A DNA stretch of 5,313 bases, taken from Planctomycetota bacterium. Its GTDB lineage: Bacteria > Planctomycetota > Phycisphaerae > UBA1845 > CAIVHJ01. Below, one piece after another: positions 1 through 5,287 of this stretch. Numbering within the stretch: the stretch's first letter is position 1; every line of letters starts with the position of its first letter. A program made the position numbers and the translations under genes. The notes beneath the pieces are model-generated. The model was not told where the DNA came from. It did no database searches and saw only the letters and a program-made list of their open reading frames with translations. The stretch is taken from NCBI GenBank assembly GCA_022573485.1, contig JACZTW010000261.1, forward strand, positions 1 to 5,313. Reading direction: 5' to 3'.

Positions 1-38
1 CTTGTGAGGAAAACCTTTTTCACAGCTATTTGCAAAAT

Positions 39-103
39 GAAACCGCGAAGCGACTGTAATCGAGTCAGATTCCAGAAGCGGAATCCAACCACTTCGCGGT
101 TTC
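39..103. repeat. 12-base inverted repeat enclosing an inner hairpin
   Basis: GAAACCGCGAAG at 39-50 is perfectly complementary to CTTCGCGGTTTC at 92-103. Inside the 41-base loop a second perfect stem pairs GATTCC (68-73) with GGAATC (80-85) around a 6-base loop. The nested arrangement would fold on either strand. No run of T follows on either side, so it does not look like an intrinsic terminator. Function unknown; a structured RNA, a protein-binding site or an element end are all possible. Confidence 0.6.
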
Positions 104-148
104 GGAGGATAAGTCACGTGAAGTATAGCCATTTCGCCGACCGAATGC

Positions 149-173
149 AAATCCACGCCGATCCGCGTGATTT
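149..173. repeat. Bulged hairpin
   Basis: AAATC (149-153) and ACGC (155-158) pair with GCGT (165-168) and GATTT (169-173), leaving one bulged C and a 6-base loop CGATCC. No T-run follows. It falls in the gene-poor left end, between two other inverted repeats. Confidence 0.4.
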
Positions 174-281
174 GGATCGTTTGCAAGCCCGTAGAGCGAC
201 GATCGACGGGTCGAAGGTACTTTGGGGATACCTCGGAAATCGAGGGATCGAGCGACGATCCGGATCGACCGAAAAACGTCG

Positions 282-367
282 AAATACTTACGTTTATGTG
301 AAGTCGGCCACGATCGACCGTGAGACGTGCGCATTACTTACGCTTTCCCATGAATTCGTAAGTATTT
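282..367. repeat. 11-base inverted repeat AAATACTTACG
   Basis: AAATACTTACG at 282-292 is perfectly complementary to CGTAAGTATTT at 357-367, separated by 64 bases. A third partial copy, ATTACTTACG, sits in the direct orientation at 333-342. The spacing is long for a simple hairpin and fits paired binding sites or element ends at least as well. Confidence 0.45.
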
Positions 368-408
368 GGGAAACACCGTTGATTTGCGAATGTTCTACGA
401 ACTACCGC

Positions 409-444
409 TTGAATCCAGCCGGTCTCGGAGAGCGAGTAGCCGTC
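409..444 (-). repeat. Dispersed repeat copy A (36 bases)
   Basis: These 36 bases match 1432-1467 with only two differences (423 versus 1446, and 430 versus 1453). On the minus strand copy A reads DGYSLSETGWIQ, against DGYSLSESGWIQ in the second copy. One difference is silent and the other is Thr to Ser, so the similarity looks protein-coding in that frame. In copy A a TAG lies three codons before this segment, no start codon lies between, and similarity is lost after it, so only a fragment is present. Confidence 0.65.
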
Positions 445-583
445 CTCGTGGGCCTATGTTACAGTCGCGTCAGTTCAGCAGGCGCAGAGGACATTGTCGT
501 GCTTAGCGGGGGCAAGCTCCTGGTTATTATGAGTCCTCCTTTAAGACCGTATGGGCCTCCCGCCCGTGGCTGTCCATCTCGGT

Positions 584-996
584 TCAGCCTTCCGGGATCT
601 TCAGCGCTAGGATCGCCTTCGTGGTGTCTTTCTCGAAGCCTTTTTTGCAGTCTTCGGAGCAGAAGTGAAGCTTGTAGCCTGCGACTTCCAGCGCCTGCTC
701 GCTCTTGCCGTCCTTCTCCAATGCGCAGCTTGGGCACTTCGACACGACCTTGTCGATCGTTCCATCGAACTTGTCAGCTTCAGCGAGCTTAGCTTCGACT
801 GCCGCCTTCGTGTCGGCGTCGATGTCCTCCCTGACCTCAACCTCTTCCTTCGCCGACTCCTTGTCCTCCCTGACCTCAACCTCTTCCTTCGGCGACTCCT
901 CTGCACCGGCTTTTCCTTGCGGCACCCCGGCGTTGCAGTCAAGATGACCGCCACAGACAGGTATCCAATGACTCCGTGTGTTAATCGTGTTTTCAT
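584..996 (-). pseudogene. YHS/TRASH-like metal-binding lipoprotein, frameshifted at an A4 run
   Basis: The start is ATG at 996: a good Shine-Dalgarno, GAGGAG, lies 8 bases upstream, and a signal peptide follows with positive MKTR, a hydrophobic core near VAVILTA, and a Cys at residue 25 (TPGC, a weak lipobox). After RKEK the signal-peptide frame turns into an arginine-rich nonsense sequence. The adjacent frame carries a plausible mature protein to the TGA at 584. One extra A in the run at 911-914 joins them as CRKEKAGAEESPKEE and gives a 137-residue product. The mature part has an acidic linker with two 13-residue repeats (about 34-59). A C-terminal Cys4 site follows: C88-x2-C91, then Y108 and FCSEDC with C113 and C117. 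This pattern is typical of YHS/TRASH domains, which bind metals such as copper or zinc. It would sit on the envelope as a metal sensor, carrier or chaperone; the substrate is not predictable. The lesion may be real or a homopolymer sequencing error. Family confidence is moderate to good. Confidence 0.7.
824..900 (-). repeat. Tandem duplication of a 39-base unit
   Basis: The unit starting at 824 recurs at 863 with a 39-base period and very few differences. It encodes the 13-residue acidic repeats ESPKEEVEVREDK and ESAKEEVEVREDI, in the linker between the lipoprotein signal sequence and its Cys4 domain. Since 39 is a multiple of three, the duplication itself keeps frame. Confidence 0.85.
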
Positions 997-1002
997 CGGC
1001 AA

Positions 1003-1136
1003 GGCTCCTCAACAGATATGTACATGTATCCCAATCGGCGTTTGGCCTCCTCATCGGTGGCCGCCGCCTGTAGGAATTATAGGCGATTTCGCTGGGATCC
1101 GCACCCACTACACGGAACTTCGTGCACCCTTCCGGC
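1003..1136. promoter_or_regulatory. Upstream region of the lipoprotein gene, possible -10 element
   Basis: No gene is visible here. On the minus strand a perfect TATAAT lies at 1076-1081, about 80 bases before the lipoprotein ATG, in the context GCCTATAATTCC. I see no good -35 hexamer 16 to 18 bases upstream of it. An 8-base palindrome TACATGTA is at 1021-1028, and the gene's Shine-Dalgarno GAGGAG is at 1005-1010. A promoter for the lipoprotein gene is likely to be here, but the exact position is uncertain. Confidence 0.3.
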
Positions 1137-1385
1137 TTATTTGGGCTGAAAGGCCGTTTTGTGGATAGCCGCCAGTCGCCCCAAGTCCCACCCATTCACA
1201 TTTAGCGTCGGCTTCGTGACGTAGATAGGCACGTTGAACGTTCGATGAAACACGCCTGCACTGCGGATGTGGTCACCGTGCTCATGGGAAACGAAGAGAG
1301 CGTCAACGTCGCTTGGTGACCTTACCCCATGAATGATACCAAGCCGCCGCCTCTCGATCCGGTGCTCGTGCGATGTGTCGATGGC
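1137..1385 (-). pseudogene. Metallo-beta-lactamase-fold hydrolase fragment without a start
   Basis: Reading the minus strand from about 1385 to the TAA at 1137 gives AIDTS…HRIERRRLGII…SPSDVDALFVSHEHGDHI, then RSAGVFHRTFNVPIYVTK. SHEHGDH (HxHxDH codons at 1269-1286) is the zinc-binding signature of the metallo-beta-lactamase fold. The preceding helix and SDVDALFVSHEH, and the following AGVFHRTFNVPIYVT, resemble the YycJ/WalJ-like hydrolase group. The frame has no ATG, GTG or TTG between the upstream TAG at 1500 and the motif, and it ends soon after the first zinc motif, so the later histidine and aspartate ligands are missing. In the overlapping frame, GC-rich third positions prevail before about 1390, and in this frame after about 1385. 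That suggests one frameshifted gene remnant rather than two genes. A non-functional relic is the best reading. Confidence 0.55.
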
Positions 1386-1509
1386 CGTCCTTCTCCGCCA
1401 TAACCTCGAAGTAGAACTTGCGATCCCGCGTTTGAATCCAGCCGGACTCGGACAGCGAGTAGCCGTCTTTGGCGATCCAATCGAGGATGATGTCGCTGGC
1501 TACGGGCAT
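1303..1509 (-). CDS. Small unrecognised ORF overlapping the beta-helix gene stop
   Basis: The ORF starts at ATG 1509 inside the last codons of the preceding gene, whose TAG is at 1500, and gives 68 residues. It includes ILDWIAKDGYSLSESGWIQ and KFYFEVMAEKDG. I do not recognise it. In favour of coding: third positions are G/C-rich up to about 1390, and a 36-base segment is repeated at 409-444 with a protein-conserving pattern. Against: no Shine-Dalgarno at proper spacing, and from about 1385 the plausible coding frame switches to the metallo-beta-lactamase fragment, so the C-terminal third is probably out-of-frame sequence. It may be the N-terminal part of the same broken gene. Confidence 0.3.
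   Translation of the reverse strand: MPVASDIILDWIAKDGYSLSESGWIQTRDRKFYFEVMAEKDGHRHIARAPDREAAAWYHSWGKVTKRR
1432..1467 (-). repeat. Dispersed repeat copy B (36 bases)
   Basis: Partner of the copy at 409-444, with 34 of 36 bases identical. Here it lies inside the small ORF at 1303-1509 and encodes DGYSLSESGWIQ. Both copies lie on the same strand, shortly 3' of an envelope or secreted-protein gene. Confidence 0.65.
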
Positions 1510-2408
1510 GGCCCCCAGTTGCCCAGCAGCAGGGCCAAGTCGAACGGCCCAACCTGACCATTGCCGTCGAGATCCGCCGAGCATCCTTCACACGGTCCCC
1601 AACTGCCGAGCAACGTCGCCAAGTCCGTTGCATTGACTATCCCATCGCCGTCGAAGTCAGCGGCAAGGCAGGGCGGGCAAAAGATGAAGATTAGGTTGCC
1701 GCCATTGTCTGTCCAGGGGTCGCCAAAGATCTGATCGGGCGTATTTCCACAAACAGTGGTGTTGGTCAGCGATAAACCTGTGCCGTCATTGAGGATGCCG
1801 CCGCCTATGCCGCCCGCCGAGTTGCCGTTGACTATGCAGTTGGTTAGGGTCACTTTGTCAGCGCCAGAGCTGGCGATTCCGCCGCCGCCGAGATTGACCG
1901 TGTTTCCGCTGACAGTGATGTCAGTCAACAGCACTGTCGCACCGACGGCAATGAACAATCCGCCTCCAAATCCGTAAAACCCATTGGCGTCCCCATTCAC
2001 AACACTCACATTGCTTAGGATTAGTTCAGCAGAGACATGGAAGATGCGGAATTCCGGCGTTGCAACGAGCGAGGATCGCTCGATGGTCGCCCCGTTGCCA
2101 TTGATGGTGATCTCGCTGGTGATCGATGGCAGGCCGTTCTCACCCTCGTTGTAGTTGTCTACTGCTGTTAAGGTAATGGTCGCACCGGCAGGTAGTTCGA
2201 TGGTGTCGGCACCGCTGCCCGCCGGGCATCCTCCAGTTGCCGTGTTGGTATTCGCTGCGGTTATGGCGTCGCGGAGCGTGCAGTCCGGGCCGCCGGTTCC
2301 GCCGGATTCGCTGGTCACGGTAATGGTCGCCGCCTGTGCGGCGGGGATTGCCACAAACACTCCACACAAGAACGCAAGCAGACTGATTGTCGTCTTTGAA
2401 TACCGCAT
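1500..2408 (-). CDS. Secreted CSLREA-like beta-helix protein with dockerin tail
   Basis: This gives a 302-residue product. The start is ATG 2408 because AGGAGG (2416-2421) lies 7 bases upstream and a clear signal peptide follows: MRYSKTT, hydrophobic core LLAFLCGVFVAI, cleavage near AAQA-ATI (about residue 26). The N-terminal part, ITVTSES…GGPDCTLRDAITAANTN, matches the CSLREA-type motif that opens many bacterial parallel beta-helix surface proteins. Residues about 60-235 are Gly, Asn, Thr and Val rich with repeated LxNxxVxGN-type turns (SNVSVVNGDANG, LTDITVSGNTV, LTNCIVNGNS, LTNTTVCGNT), as expected for beta-helix coils. The tail has two EF-hand-like dockerin repeats, DFDGDGIVNATD (251-262) and DLDGNGQVGPFD (279-290), each followed by LLGxWGPC. 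In planctomycetes such tails are common on secreted proteins and may bind calcium or act in sorting; no cohesin partner is visible here. No catalytic motif is seen, so an adhesive or structural role is only a guess. The stop is TAG. Confidence 0.85.
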   Translation of the reverse strand: MRYSKTTISLLAFLCGVFVAIPAAQAATITVTSESGGTGGPDCTLRDAITAANTNTATGGCPAGSGADTIELPAGATITLTAVDNYNEGENGLPSITSEITINGNGATIERSSLVATPEFRIFHVSAELILSNVSVVNGDANGFYGFGGGLFIAVGATVLLTDITVSGNTVNLGGGGIASSGADKVTLTNCIVNGNSAGGIGGGILNDGTGLSLTNTTVCGNTPDQIFGDPWTDNGGNLIFIFCPPCLAADFDGDGIVNATDLATLLGSWGPCEGCSADLDGNGQVGPFDLALLLGNWGPCP

Positions 2409-2484
2409 GTCACGGCCTCCTATGATGTGCTGAAGCAATCTGACAGCCCGTGCCGAGCGAAGGCGCGGGGCCCGACCGGCTCCA

Positions 2485-2514
2485 ATGATACTCTGCCGCC
2501 CCGTGCGATTGCAA
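2485..2514 (-). promoter_or_regulatory. Candidate sigma70-type promoter for the beta-helix gene
   Basis: On the minus strand TTGCAA (2509-2514) and TATCAT (2485-2490) are 18 bases apart, close to the housekeeping TTGACA/TATAAT pattern. They lie in the 125-base gap between the nuclease stop and the beta-helix start, about 76 bases before the ATG. The match is imperfect and is judged by eye only. I see no terminator hairpin with a T-run in this gap. Confidence 0.4.
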
Positions 2515-2533
2515 GAGAGGGCGATTACGGGCC

Positions 2534-3607
2534 TTAGCGGCACATTCCCCACGCCCCAAGCACCTGAGCCAGATCGAAGGCGTCCACCACGCCATCCCCG
2601 TTGAAATCGGTGGGACAGCCCTCGCACGGCCCCCAGGCACCCAGCAAAATCGCCAAGTCAAACGCTTCGACTTGACCGTCCCCGTCCAGGTCCTGCGGAC
2701 ACGCGGCGTCGCACTCATCCATGAACAGGCACACCACGAATTCAGGATGATCGACAAACGGATTGCGATTGCCCTGAAACGAAAAAACAATGTCATTGCG
2801 ATTCTGCTCAACATCATCCACCGGGTCTTGCTCGTGCCACGTCAGCAAGACACTGAGCATCCCCATGTGCGCGACGGGTTCGTTGTCGCCCGTGTTGCTG
2901 GCGGCGATGAGGGACGTGTCGTCCGTGAGAATCAGATCGGGTTCGGATGCGCCGGTGTCGCCGTGAGTCCCGCCCTCGTAACGGATGTCGGCATACAGCA
3001 ACGCTCGTGCAACATCGCCTTTTTTGCCGATCCACGTTTCCCAAATGCCGCTTGATCCCGATCCCGTTCGCCAGTTTGAGTTGCCGGGATACTCGCCACT
3101 GCCGCCGCCCTAGCCGTTGTTTTCCAGAGTCGTTCGCTCGCTACACCCGGCGTGGCAATTGCGGAATGGGTTGTTGCCCCGTGAACTGTTGTAGCTGCCG
3201 TTGCACAGAAACAGCATGTGGCAGTCGGTGTACGGATAGTTGTCGGACGTGTTGTCCGGAAAGCCGTAGGACTTCGGCCACGTGTGCTCGCGGTTGTAGT
3301 CTCGGACCCCACCGCTGATTTTCGGATAGCTGGCGTTGCGGTACACGTCGAGGATATTGCCGGAGTCGTTGGGGTCTTCGTCTGCCAGATTCAAGATGTC
3401 CCAGGTGTCGGTGCTGCCCGACGTGTAGGGAAACCGTTGGTGGTCGTCGATGACGGCGTGCAACGTGGTGCGGAGCGTCGTCGAGTCGGTGGCGTCAACT
3501 GAGTCGTAATAGCCGGGTGGCGGGTCGGCCAGCACGGCGCTTGAAACGCAGAGCAGCAGCGCGACGAAGGCCGCAATCCTATGTGTGGTCGAGTTTGTCA
3601 TGGCCAT
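2534..3607 (-). pseudogene. Secreted endonuclease I-family nuclease with dockerin tail, in-frame TAG
   Basis: The frame runs from ATG 3607 (or ATG 3601) to the TAA at 2534, 357 residues if the TAG at 3110-3112 (residue 166) is read as an amino acid. A signal peptide (AAFVALLLC…AVLA, about 27 residues) is followed by an EndA/NucM-type nuclease domain. DYNREHTWPKS carries the catalytic histidine (H108), YTDCHMLFLCN and NSSRGNNPF follow, then after the TAG come WETWIGKKGDVARALLY and FSFQGNRNPFVDHPE (QGNRNPF at 278-284). Two dockerin repeats end it: DLDGDGQVEAFD (306-317) and DFNGDGVVDAFD (334-345). This family cleaves DNA and RNA non-specifically, using a histidine and a divalent metal. Homology continues in the same frame on both sides of the TAG, so this is a nonsense change, not a frameshift. 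Truncation at residue 165 would lose the C-terminal conserved motifs and the dockerin. The start overlaps the end of the upstream gene by 29 bases and lacks a good Shine-Dalgarno, suggesting translational coupling. Readthrough or a sequence error are alternatives. Confidence 0.85.
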
Positions 3608-4259
3608 GCGTCATTGTATCAAGTGCCCCGTTCTTCTGCATCGCTGTCCCACACTCCGGGCAGCGACCCGTCGAGCCGCGAAGGTCGTACCCGCAGGTTG
3701 GACAGAATCCTGCGAGCGTCCTCCGATGTTTGAGCCGCATCCGGTGCGTGGTCAGGAGAAGGAAGGCAAGAGCGATCACCACAGGGCACCACAATGGGAA
3801 ATCGAACACGGTGTGCCTTGCCGAACGTGCCATGAGCCCATGCACGAAGTCCGACGGACCGTGCAGGAACCGAAACCCCATTTTCTCGTTCCAGGAGCGG
3901 CCCATGCTGTTGAAAATGAGCCGCCCACGTGCCCGTGCGTTGTGAGCAAACCTAGCGCCGGGAGAACAGCGCCCCACCGAACAGGTGTCGGCCGTGGTCC
4001 CGTAGCTTATATTAAACTCGATTATGCCTTGTGCCGACTGAACCGAAATCCCTGTGTGCAAGCAGCCAAGTTCCCGTTGACGATCGTACGCAAAGCTGAA
4101 GGTGTCGAGAGTTCCGTAACTGCGTATCCACAGTGTCGCCGAGGCGAAACACACGACAATCATGGCCGCCAGCGATAGCACATGGACGATGCGCGAGATG
4201 ATCCCTCTGAGTCGCCCGATTCGTGACGCCTTGGTGATGACATTCTGCGACGGTACCAT
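3579..4259 (-). CDS. Two-helix membrane protein with C-terminal zinc ribbon (226 residues)
   Basis: A planctomycete-type protein of unknown function. The start chosen is ATG 4259, 23 bases after the stop of the upstream gene, with a weak GAGAAG 8 bases before it; a GTG at 4307 would overlap that gene. A basic N-terminus precedes a membrane segment at about 22-46 ending in the motif LWIRSY, a pattern I associate with many small planctomycete membrane proteins. A non-membrane region of roughly 110 residues follows. A second membrane segment, FPLWCPVVIALAFLLL (about 154-169), leads through a basic stretch to the zinc ribbon FCPTCGYDLRGSTGRCPECG, with Cys at 186, 189, 200 and 203. The tail then continues for about 22 residues, and its codons overlap the nuclease start. 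The topology suggests a central region outside the membrane flanked by two helices, with the ribbon in the cytoplasm, but this is inference. The stop is TAG. Confidence 0.75.
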   Translation of the reverse strand: MVPSQNVITKASRIGRLRGIISRIVHVLSLAAMIVVCFASATLWIRSYGTLDTFSFAYDRQRELGCLHTGISVQSAQGIIEFNISYGTTADTCSVGRCSPGARFAHNARARGRLIFNSMGRSWNEKMGFRFLHGPSDFVHGLMARSARHTVFDFPLWCPVVIALAFLLLTTHRMRLKHRRTLAGFCPTCGYDLRGSTGRCPECGTAMQKNGALDTMTHGHDKLDHT

Positions 4260-4282
4260 TCGTTGCGCTTCTCGGTAGTATC

Positions 4283-4891
4283 CTAACTTGAGAAGCCCTC
4301 CCCACACTCAGGACACCGATCCTTCGACCCTCGGAGGTCATAGCCGCATTGCAAACAGAGTCCGAGTTTCTTGCGTTTGTGGGAGGGATACTCCAATGCC
4401 ACTGCGAGCAAGGCACCGCCGAGCACATGGGGGATCACAGGTACGACGAAGAGTGCTAGGAGCATCGTGTCGAAGATTCCTAGACTCAAGTGAAGCATAA
4501 TTGCCGCAAACGCGATTGATCCACCAGCACCAAACGCTGCCGCTGAAGCGAGCGCCACCCTCCATCCCAGCCCGCTGACTGCCGCACCTATCCCTCCTGC
4601 GATAGCATACATAAGGAGCCAAGGGATAATCAGCGGCCACCCTTGTTCCAGAGACGGCAAGCCTTGGAAAGCAACGAGCAACAGCGGAATCCCGAATCCA
4701 AGGAATACAAATGCCACACAAAACCCAAAAACTGGTCGCCGCCCCTTCCCTAGAGAGCGCCCGCTGATGGCACCGCCAAGAGGGTATGTGATCAGTGAAA
4801 GAGGGAAGAACATTATTCCGAGAGCGCTGACGATACCGCCCACGGCAAATCCGACGGCAACTTTTACTACGTACCTACTCATCGCGTTCAT
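4283..4891 (-). CDS. Polytopic membrane protein with C-terminal zinc ribbon (202 residues)
   Basis: ATG 4891 is favoured because GGAGG lies 5 bases upstream; the in-frame ATG at 4882 is too far from it, and the GTG at 4897 is too close. About five hydrophobic segments fill residues 8-168 (near 8-36, 54-75, 86-108, 112-135 and 140-166), many of them Gly and Ala rich. Then comes basic HKRKK and the ribbon LCLQCGYDLRGSKDRCPECG, with Cys at 179, 182, 193 and 196. The positive stretch after the last helix places the ribbon in the cytoplasm by the positive-inside rule. The ATG overlaps the stop of the 29-codon ORF as ATGA, so the two are probably translated together. Function unknown; I see no transporter or enzyme motif. 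The stop is TAG. Confidence 0.8.
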   Translation of the reverse strand: MNAMSRYVVKVAVGFAVGGIVSALGIMFFPLSLITYPLGGAISGRSLGKGRRPVFGFCVAFVFLGFGIPLLLVAFQGLPSLEQGWPLIIPWLLMYAIAGGIGAAVSGLGWRVALASAAAFGAGGSIAFAAIMLHLSLGIFDTMLLALFVVPVIPHVLGGALLAVALEYPSHKRKKLGLCLQCGYDLRGSKDRCPECGEGFSS

Positions 4892-4977
4892 GCACACCTC
4901 CGAGACACCAGTAACTCATCCCCCACGCTGAGCAGCAGGCCGATGAGGGAGAAGATTGTCAGGGTTTTGCGGATCAT
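4888..4977 (-). CDS. 29-residue single-helix ORF, possible remnant or small membrane peptide
   Basis: Starting at ATG 4977, one base after the TGA of the upstream gene, the frame reads MIRKTLTIFSLIGLLLSVG, then DELLVSRRCA, and stops at 4888-4890 inside the ATGA that starts the next gene. The first 19 residues are one strong membrane helix with a basic N-terminus, closely like the start of the planctomycete family whose helix continues to LWxxSY (compare LSLAAMIVV…LWIRSY in the 226-residue protein here). It breaks off before that motif. So it is either the severed N-terminus of such a gene or a short coupling peptide. The Shine-Dalgarno is poor (GGCGAG), but spacing to both neighbours is exact. 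Confidence 0.4.
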   Translation of the reverse strand: MIRKTLTIFSLIGLLLSVGDELLVSRRCA

Positions 4978-4978
4978 C

Positions 4979-5287
4979 TCATATTCGCTCGCCGCATTCG
5001 GAGCAGCGTGGTTCGGTGAGCCCCTTGAGAATGTAGCCGCACTTTCCGCAACGTGTGTGCCCGTCCAGCATTACCTTCGGCGTGAGCACGTGTGCGAGCG
5101 CGGTGGCGGCAAGAGGGCCCATTACAAATCCGGACAAAAAGATGAGTGTAAAAACCCAGCCGTGGGATATCCAGCCTGCCTGAGACTGGACTAGTCTCAC
5201 CGCGCCGCCTGCATACAACCCGCCTCCCGCGATTCCACCGACGATTGCAGAAACAATGATGCGCAGCCACGCTCGTTCAATTTTCAT
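4979..5287 (-). CDS. Small membrane protein with C-terminal zinc ribbon (102 residues)
   Basis: Two hydrophobic segments are visible, about 8-30 (LRIIVSAIVGGIAGGGLYAGG) split by Gly residues, and 44-67 (VFTLIFLSGFVMGPLAATALA). They are followed by a short linker and the ribbon RCGKCGYILKGL…RCSECGERI, with Cys at 80, 83, 95 and 98. It is shorter than the other two ribbon proteins here and its ribbon diverges (YILKG instead of YDLRG), so it is not a recent duplicate. The ATG at 5287 is preceded only by a weak GAGACAGG and overlaps what looks like the end of an upstream gene, which supports the start. Function unknown; the cytoplasmic side is the expected location of the ribbon. Confidence 0.7.
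   Translation of the reverse strand: MKIERAWLRIIVSAIVGGIAGGGLYAGGAVRLVQSQAGWISHGWVFTLIFLSGFVMGPLAATALAHVLTPKVMLDGHTRCGKCGYILKGLTEPRCSECGERI

Larger units (their letters stand above)
1..583. other. Gene-poor stretch rich in inverted repeats
   Basis: No convincing gene is visible here. A plus-strand frame is open from position 4 to 792, but it has no recognisable domain, no ribosome binding site, and runs antisense through the lipoprotein gene that begins at 584. A minus frame at 65-334 is equally featureless. What the stretch does hold is a 12-base inverted repeat enclosing a smaller hairpin (39-103), a bulged hairpin (149-173), an 11-base inverted repeat (282-367), seven GATC sites between 160 and 315, and a 36-base near-copy (409-444) of part of the small ORF at 1303-1509. 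A perfect Shine-Dalgarno complement, AAAGGAGG, reads on the minus strand at 535-542, but no ATG, GTG or TTG lies at a suitable distance after it. This looks like non-coding or eroded DNA. Confidence 0.5.

Noticed and set aside
553..566. GGGC/GCCC mini-hairpin as terminator of the lipoprotein gene
   Set aside because: The stem is only about four bases and no T-run follows on the minus strand.
4..792. Long plus-strand open frame of 262 codons
   Set aside because: It has no recognisable domain or ribosome binding site, its C-terminal part is low-complexity Arg/Ser/Pro sequence antisense to the lipoprotein gene, and it crosses the inverted repeats.
824..900. CRISPR-like repeat
   Set aside because: It is two abutting in-frame copies with no spacers, encoding a 13-residue acidic repeat.
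1158..1167. DnaA-box-like TGTGGATAG
   Set aside because: It is a single imperfect site in a gene remnant, with no cluster and no origin-like AT-rich block.
997..1195. N-terminal extension of the metal-binding protein in its mature frame, from 1195
   Set aside because: The sequence from 1195 to about 930 lacks any signal peptide or domain and overlaps the metallo-beta-lactamase fragment. The start at 996 in the next frame has a good Shine-Dalgarno and a signal peptide.
2409..2627. Extension of the beta-helix gene to 2627
   Set aside because: It would overlap the nuclease dockerin codons, adds Arg-rich unlikely sequence, and the ATG at 2408 has AGGAGG plus a signal peptide immediately after it.
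3110..3112. TAG as a reassigned sense codon (for example pyrrolysine)
   Set aside because: TAG ends three other genes here exactly at domain ends, and no tRNA or recoding machinery is visible.
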